From the NCBI GenBank assembly GCA_947165115.1, contig CAMUZD010000051.1:1-8901 (forward strand): 8,901 bases of DNA, read 5' to 3'. The translations under genes were made by a program, and so were the position numbers. The DNA is from an uncultured Clostridia bacterium (GTDB taxonomy: Bacteria > Bacillota > Clostridia > Oscillospirales > Acutalibacteraceae). Below are positions 5,805 to 8,901 of the stretch, piece by piece. The stretch's first letter is position 1. Each line of letters begins with the position of its first letter. The notes beneath the pieces are model-generated. The model searched no databases, had not been told where the DNA came from, and was given only the letters and a program-made list of their open reading frames with translations.

Positions 5805-6815
5805 TCACTGCGTTATAGTGCCGTCTTCGTCCCAGAGATCGTGCCAGCTCTCAGCGCCGGGCCAGAGGAATACCTGCCCCTTGATGAGGCGGCAGTTTTT
5901 GTCGATTCCCGTGAGAATCTTCATCTCATCGTCGGTCAGCGGATCCTCGACGGTGCAGCGCAGATTTGAGATATATTCATTGTCATAGATTGAAAACGGA
6001 ATCGGAATCTGACCGCGTCTGACCGCCCATTTGAGGCAGATGACGGCGGGGTGGACGCCGTGAGCCTTCGCGATTTCAACGAGCTCGGGCACCTGAATAT
6101 CGGCGACATCGTCGGGAGTGGTGTCCCTGTCGGGTCTGGTCGGGCTGCCTATCGGGCAGAAGCCTATCGGCTGAATGCCGTGAGCGACAACATAATCAAA
6201 AAGATCGGGCTGCTGGAAGCAGGGATGAAGCTCCATTTCAATGACGGTCGGCTTGATTCTGCAGAGCGGCAGAACCGCCTCGAGCTTCGGAATAGTCATG
6301 CTGCTCATGCCGAGATTCCTGACAAGACCCATATCATAAAGGCGCTCCATCTGACGCCAGGTTGCCATGAATTCATCGACTGAAAACGGCTTGCTGTCGG
6401 GGTTTCTCGAGTCTCCGTCGCATCCCGGGGCGTGATAATTCGGGAACGGCCAGTGAACGAAATAGAAATCGAGATAATCAAGCCGCAGGTCGCGCAGGGA
6501 TTTTGCGCAGGAGAGAAGGACATCGCCCCTGCCGTGCATATCGTTCCAGACCTTCGAGGTGATGAAGAGCTCCTCGCGCTTTACCTCACCCGATTTTATC
6601 GCATCTTCAAATACTTTTCCTATCAGATCTTCGTTTCCGTAAACGCTCGCGCAGTCGAAGAGGCGGTATCCCGCCTTTATTGCTCCCGCGACGGCGCTGC
6701 TGACCTGCTCGGGTGTGAAGCGGTCGCTGCCGAAGGTACCCATTCCGATACAGGGGATTTCTTCGCCGTTTGAAAGGCGTATCTGAGGAACGGTGCGCGG
6801 ATCGATTTTTTCCAT
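5805..6815 (-). CDS. Aldo/keto reductase
   Basis: The 336-residue TIM-barrel enzyme shows the complete AKR catalytic tetrad: Asp54 and Tyr59 in GYRLFDCASVYGNED, Lys88 in LFITSKVW, and His121 in FYFVHWPFP. It should interconvert a carbonyl and an alcohol on a sugar or polyol using a nicotinamide cofactor in the cytoplasm. The usual cofactor-phosphate segment (IPKS...R) is replaced by IPIPFSIYDNEYISNL, and the NQIE strand by IEME. NADPH preference therefore cannot be assumed. An insertion around 124-142 (NYHAPGCDGDSRNPDSK) lengthens the loop after the catalytic histidine and may shape substrate specificity. The ATG has AAGGAAG upstream and lies 15 bases after the dehydrogenase gene. It is in an operon with the kinase and the zinc dehydrogenase. 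Confidence 0.88.
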   Translation of the reverse strand: MEKIDPRTVPQIRLSNGEEIPCIGMGTFGSDRFTPEQVSSAVAGAIKAGYRLFDCASVYGNEDLIGKVFEDAIKSGEVKREELFITSKVWNDMHGRGDVLLSCAKSLRDLRLDYLDFYFVHWPFPNYHAPGCDGDSRNPDSKPFSVDEFMATWRQMERLYDMGLVRNLGMSSMTIPKLEAVLPLCRIKPTVIEMELHPCFQQPDLFDYVVAHGIQPIGFCPIGSPTRPDRDTTPDDVADIQVPELVEIAKAHGVHPAVICLKWAVRRGQIPIPFSIYDNEYISNLRCTVEDPLTDDEMKILTGIDKNCRLIKGQVFLWPGAESWHDLWDEDGTITQ

Positions 6816-6830
6816 ATTTATCTTCCTTTC

Positions 6831-7877
6831 CTATTCGTTTATAAGCATTATCTTGCCGTGGACCTGCGAGGGGTTTTTATAGAGCGCAAAAGCGTCTGCC
6901 GCCTCGCTCATCAGGAATTTGCGATAGATAAACGAAGGGTCGAATTTCAGTTCGCCCGTACCGAATTTTTCGGCGGTCATCGCCCATTCCTTTCCCGGGA
7001 ACGGAGCGGAATAGCTCATCCAGCTGCCCGTGAGAGTGAATTCTTTTCTGTTGAGATTCTCCCATTCGGCGGGGGTGAAGGTCATATCGGTATGCGGCGT
7101 GCCTATGAAGCAGAGCTTCGCCTTGTTGCCCGCAAGGGCGAACGCCATTTTCATCGTGACCGGACTGCCCGCCGCCTCAAACACGGCATCAAAGCCTCTG
7201 CCCGCGGTCATATCCGCCGCCTGATTCATGAAATCAGGTTTCAGAGTGTTTATCACTTCGTCTGCGCCCATCCTCTTCGCGAGGTCGAGGCGGCTGTCGT
7301 CAATATCAAAGGCAACCGTCTTTTCCGCTCCGAGAATCTTTGCCCACTGGAGAGTGAAAATGCCGATTGTTCCGAGACCTAGCACGGCGACCGTTCCGCC
7401 GCCGTTATAGCCGGCGTGAAGCAGACCGTGAAGCGCGACCGTCGAAGGCTCGAACATCGCCGCCTGCTCATAGGGAACGCGCGAATCGTATCTGACGGCG
7501 TTGACCTCGGGAATAACGACATAATCCGCGAAGCTTCCCTGCTGGCGACTGCCGATAAACGAATAATGCTTGCAGAGCGAGTAATCACCTTTTTTGCAGT
7601 CAACGCATTCCATACAGGGCAGAAGCGGAGCGCCGCTGACAGTATCGCCGACCTTGATTTTCGTAACATTTCTGCCTGTTTCAACAACATCTCCGCTGAA
7701 TTCGTGGCCGAGTACAATCGGATAAAAGTGAGCGCCGTTATGCAGGACTCTCGGCACATCGCTGCCACAGATACCCGTCGCTCTCACGCGCACTTTTACT
7801 TCATTATCGCCGCATACGGGCGTTTCCCAGTCGGCATATCTTATATCTTCATTTGCGTAAAGCACTGCAGCTTTCAA
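6831..7877 (-). CDS. Zinc-dependent medium-chain dehydrogenase, galactitol-1-phosphate 5-dehydrogenase-like
   Basis: The 348-residue protein is a complete MDR enzyme. Catalytic zinc ligands are Cys37 (GICGSD), His58-Glu59 (LGHEF) and probably Glu143. The structural zinc site is Cys88, Cys91, Cys94 and Cys102. The Rossmann fold has GLGTIG at 167-172, and AFDIDD near 189-194 places an acidic residue at the end of beta-2, favouring NAD over NADP. The stretch CGSDVPRVLHNGAHFYPIVLGHEF resembles GatD-type galactitol- and sorbitol-phosphate dehydrogenases, but substrate choice is inference. The start ATG overlaps the kinase stop in ATGA (7874-7877), so translation is probably coupled. It would oxidise a polyol or polyol phosphate to a ketose or ketose phosphate, alongside the kinase. 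Confidence 0.85.
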   Translation of the reverse strand: MKAAVLYANEDIRYADWETPVCGDNEVKVRVRATGICGSDVPRVLHNGAHFYPIVLGHEFSGDVVETGRNVTKIKVGDTVSGAPLLPCMECVDCKKGDYSLCKHYSFIGSRQQGSFADYVVIPEVNAVRYDSRVPYEQAAMFEPSTVALHGLLHAGYNGGGTVAVLGLGTIGIFTLQWAKILGAEKTVAFDIDDSRLDLAKRMGADEVINTLKPDFMNQAADMTAGRGFDAVFEAAGSPVTMKMAFALAGNKAKLCFIGTPHTDMTFTPAEWENLNRKEFTLTGSWMSYSAPFPGKEWAMTAEKFGTGELKFDPSFIYRKFLMSEAADAFALYKNPSQVHGKIMLINE

Positions 7878-8698
7878 TTCTTGTCACTCCCCATCATCGA
7901 TTCGGTTTTTTCATATAGTTCAATGTATTTCGCATACTGTCTGTCGTAGATTTCCTTGTTTTCCGCCTGCGGGGTATGGATTCTGCCTATATTCACGAAT
8001 TTCTCAGCCGCCACGGCTTCGCTTTCGAATATGCCCGCGCCGACGCCCGCGAGAATCGCCGCGCCGGAGACGGTGGCGGAATTATCCTCGGGAACCTCGA
8101 CAGTCTTGCCCGTGATATCTGATTTCAGCTGAGTCCAGACACGGCTGACGCTGCTGCCGCCCGCCGAGCGCATAACGCTGACCTTCGCGCCCGTGTTTTC
8201 GGCTGTTTCGAGATTGTGGCGCAGTGAAAACGCTACTCCCTCCATGACCGCGCGGATGATATGGGCGCGGGTGTGAGCGAAAGTCAGACCGAAGAATACG
8301 CCCTTTGCGTCGGGATTCCAGAGCGGGCTTCTCTCGCCCGCGAGATACGGCAGGAAAATCAGACCGTCGCTGCCGGGATTCACGCCCGAGGCAAGCTCAT
8401 CCATCTGAGCGTAGGAAAGCTCGGGGCAGAGTGTGCTTCTGAGCCAGCGGAGAGCTCCGCCTCCGCCCGTTGTTCCGCCCTGCAGGAGCCTTAAACCGGG
8501 CACTGTGTGGAAGCCCATAATCAGCCTCGGGTCGCTCGCACTGCTTTCGGTGCAGATACTCATTCCACCCGCCTGGCCGCTCTGTTCCTGAGTCATGCCG
8601 GACCTGACCGCGCCGACTCCGAGAGCCGCGCACGCGGCGTCAAGACCGCCGGCAACAACCGGGATTCCTTCGGGCAGTCCCGTCTGAGAAGCCGCAAC
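7874..8698 (-). CDS. FGGY-family carbohydrate kinase, 3' part only (xylulokinase-like)
   Basis: The recognisable kinase frame spans about 274 codons, whereas FGGY kinases are usually near 500 residues, so the N-terminal ~225 residues with the first ATP/sugar lobe are missing. It enters at about 8698 as AASQTGLPEGIPVVAGGLDAA. That is the typical FGGY central segment, with the sugar-binding GGLDA motif whose Asp is the expected catalytic base. It continues with EQSGQAGGMSIC, FLPYLAGERSPLW, GVFFGLTFAHTRAHIIRAVMEG, AGGSSVSRVW and GAAILAGVGAGIF, all landmarks of the C-terminal domain. The ATG at 8594-8596 is internal to this domain and not the true start. Upstream, the frame hits TGA at 8705-8707 and the DNA switches to an unrelated gene. 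It probably phosphorylates a ketose such as a pentulose. It overlaps the dehydrogenase by four bases and is the first retained gene of the operon. Confidence 0.85.
   Translation of the reverse strand, partial: VAASQTGLPEGIPVVAGGLDAACAALGVGAVRSGMTQEQSGQAGGMSICTESSASDPRLIMGFHTVPGLRLLQGGTTGGGGALRWLRSTLCPELSYAQMDELASGVNPGSDGLIFLPYLAGERSPLWNPDAKGVFFGLTFAHTRAHIIRAVMEGVAFSLRHNLETAENTGAKVSVMRSAGGSSVSRVWTQLKSDITGKTVEVPEDNSATVSGAAILAGVGAGIFESEAVAAEKFVNIGRIHTPQAENKEIYDRQYAKYIELYEKTESMMGSDKN
8678..8698. other. Probable chimeric junction
   Basis: On the minus strand the PorU-like frame reads ...CGFSD and the kinase frame reads AASQTGLP... across the same ~20 bases, so the two unrelated genes meet within this interval. 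The shared short stretch around GGCTTCTCAGACGGGA could be the microhomology at which an assembler or a recombination event joined them. Both genes are cut in mid-domain, and the Shine-Dalgarno usage differs on the two sides. Confidence 0.65.
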
Positions 8699-8870
8699 TG
8701 CGTATCAGACTGTTGGTGAGCTGATAGACGCCGCTCTTGGGGATGCGGACTTTTGCCCACGACCCTTCGCGCAGTACCGAATGCTCGGCATACCGCGTGT
8801 CTTGAGCCTTTGCCGTCATGCAAAGGAACAAAACCACCATGACCGTCAGAAGTCTTTGGAGTCTTTCCAT
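8682..8870 (-). CDS. N-terminal fragment resembling Bacteroidales PorU (T9SS)
   Basis: From the ATG at 8868-8870 a frame encodes a signal peptide (MERLQRLLTVMVVLFLCMTAKA, cut before Gln23). It is followed by YAEHSVLREGSWAKVRIPKSGVYQLTNSLIRSCGFSD. That pattern, with SVLxxGxWxKIRV and GxYxLT then a GFSD turn, matches my memory of the N-terminus of PorU, the type IX secretion sortase of Bacteroidota. After residue ~63 the similarity stops and the DNA becomes the FGGY kinase in another frame. There is no Shine-Dalgarno before the ATG, unlike the other genes here and as is usual in Bacteroidota. The fragment is out of place next to Clostridia genes. The family call rests on about 40 residues and recall, so it is moderate. 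Confidence 0.55.
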
Positions 8871-8901
8871 TGCTATAATAACGGAAAAACGGGCTGTTTT
8901 A

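Noticed and set aside
7416..7949. A 177-codon plus-strand open frame
   Set aside because: It is antisense to the zinc dehydrogenase and kinase, with no family signature or ribosome binding site.
8594..8596. ATG as the start of a short 240-residue kinase
   Set aside because: The codons upstream (TGLPEGIPVVAGGLDAA) are clearly kinase sequence in the same frame, so this Met is internal and the gene is truncated by the junction.

Overview
The window looks like chromosomal DNA of a gut-type Clostridia (Bacillota). Six coding regions have recognisable families, several of their starts have strong Shine-Dalgarno sites, and one intergenic region carries near-consensus sigma-A promoters on both strands. 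The tandem IIxFGxYPxS (DUF6273-like) domains and CTEPG...CxxCG repeats are typical of secreted proteins of these bacteria. The last ~200 bases are different: they encode what looks like the N-terminus of a Bacteroidales PorU-type protein, joined mid-gene to a sugar kinase. That is most simply an assembly chimera.

Left half (1-3903, minus strand). A promoter at 3875-3903 drives a lipoprotein of the choloylglycine hydrolase / C45 Ntn-hydrolase superfamily (2659-3846). Nineteen bases downstream begins the most striking gene of the window: a signal peptide followed directly by an almost eukaryotic ubiquitin (61 of 72 aligned positions identical to human ubiquitin, all seven lysines kept), fused to the start of a DUF6273-like domain. 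An in-frame TAA at 2205-2207 ends this frame after 144 codons. The same frame then stays open for 734 more codons to the window edge, encoding the rest of the first DUF6273-like domain, a second copy and cysteine-rich repeats. The gene is therefore either a large secreted ubiquitin-fusion protein broken by a nonsense change or sequencing error, or a short secreted ubiquitin-like protein made by truncation.

Middle (3947-5170). A divergent promoter drives a single Gfo/Idh/MocA-family dehydrogenase (4012-5013). It is followed by an imperfect 81-bp inverted repeat of the widespread 'HPERSEGS' type and a bidirectional terminator hairpin that separates it from the convergent operon on the right.

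Right half (5171-8698, minus strand). This is a tight sugar or polyol catabolic operon, in order of transcription: FGGY carbohydrate kinase (3' part only), zinc-dependent medium-chain dehydrogenase resembling galactitol-1-phosphate 5-dehydrogenase (ATGA overlap with the kinase), aldo/keto reductase, and a small protein of unknown function with a C-terminal zinc ribbon. Together with the divergent MocA-type dehydrogenase, this suggests oxidation, reduction and phosphorylation of a sugar alcohol or rare sugar; the exact substrate cannot be read from the sequence.

No tRNA, rRNA, CRISPR array, insertion sequence or replication origin was seen. No stretch longer than 300 bases lacks a gene.
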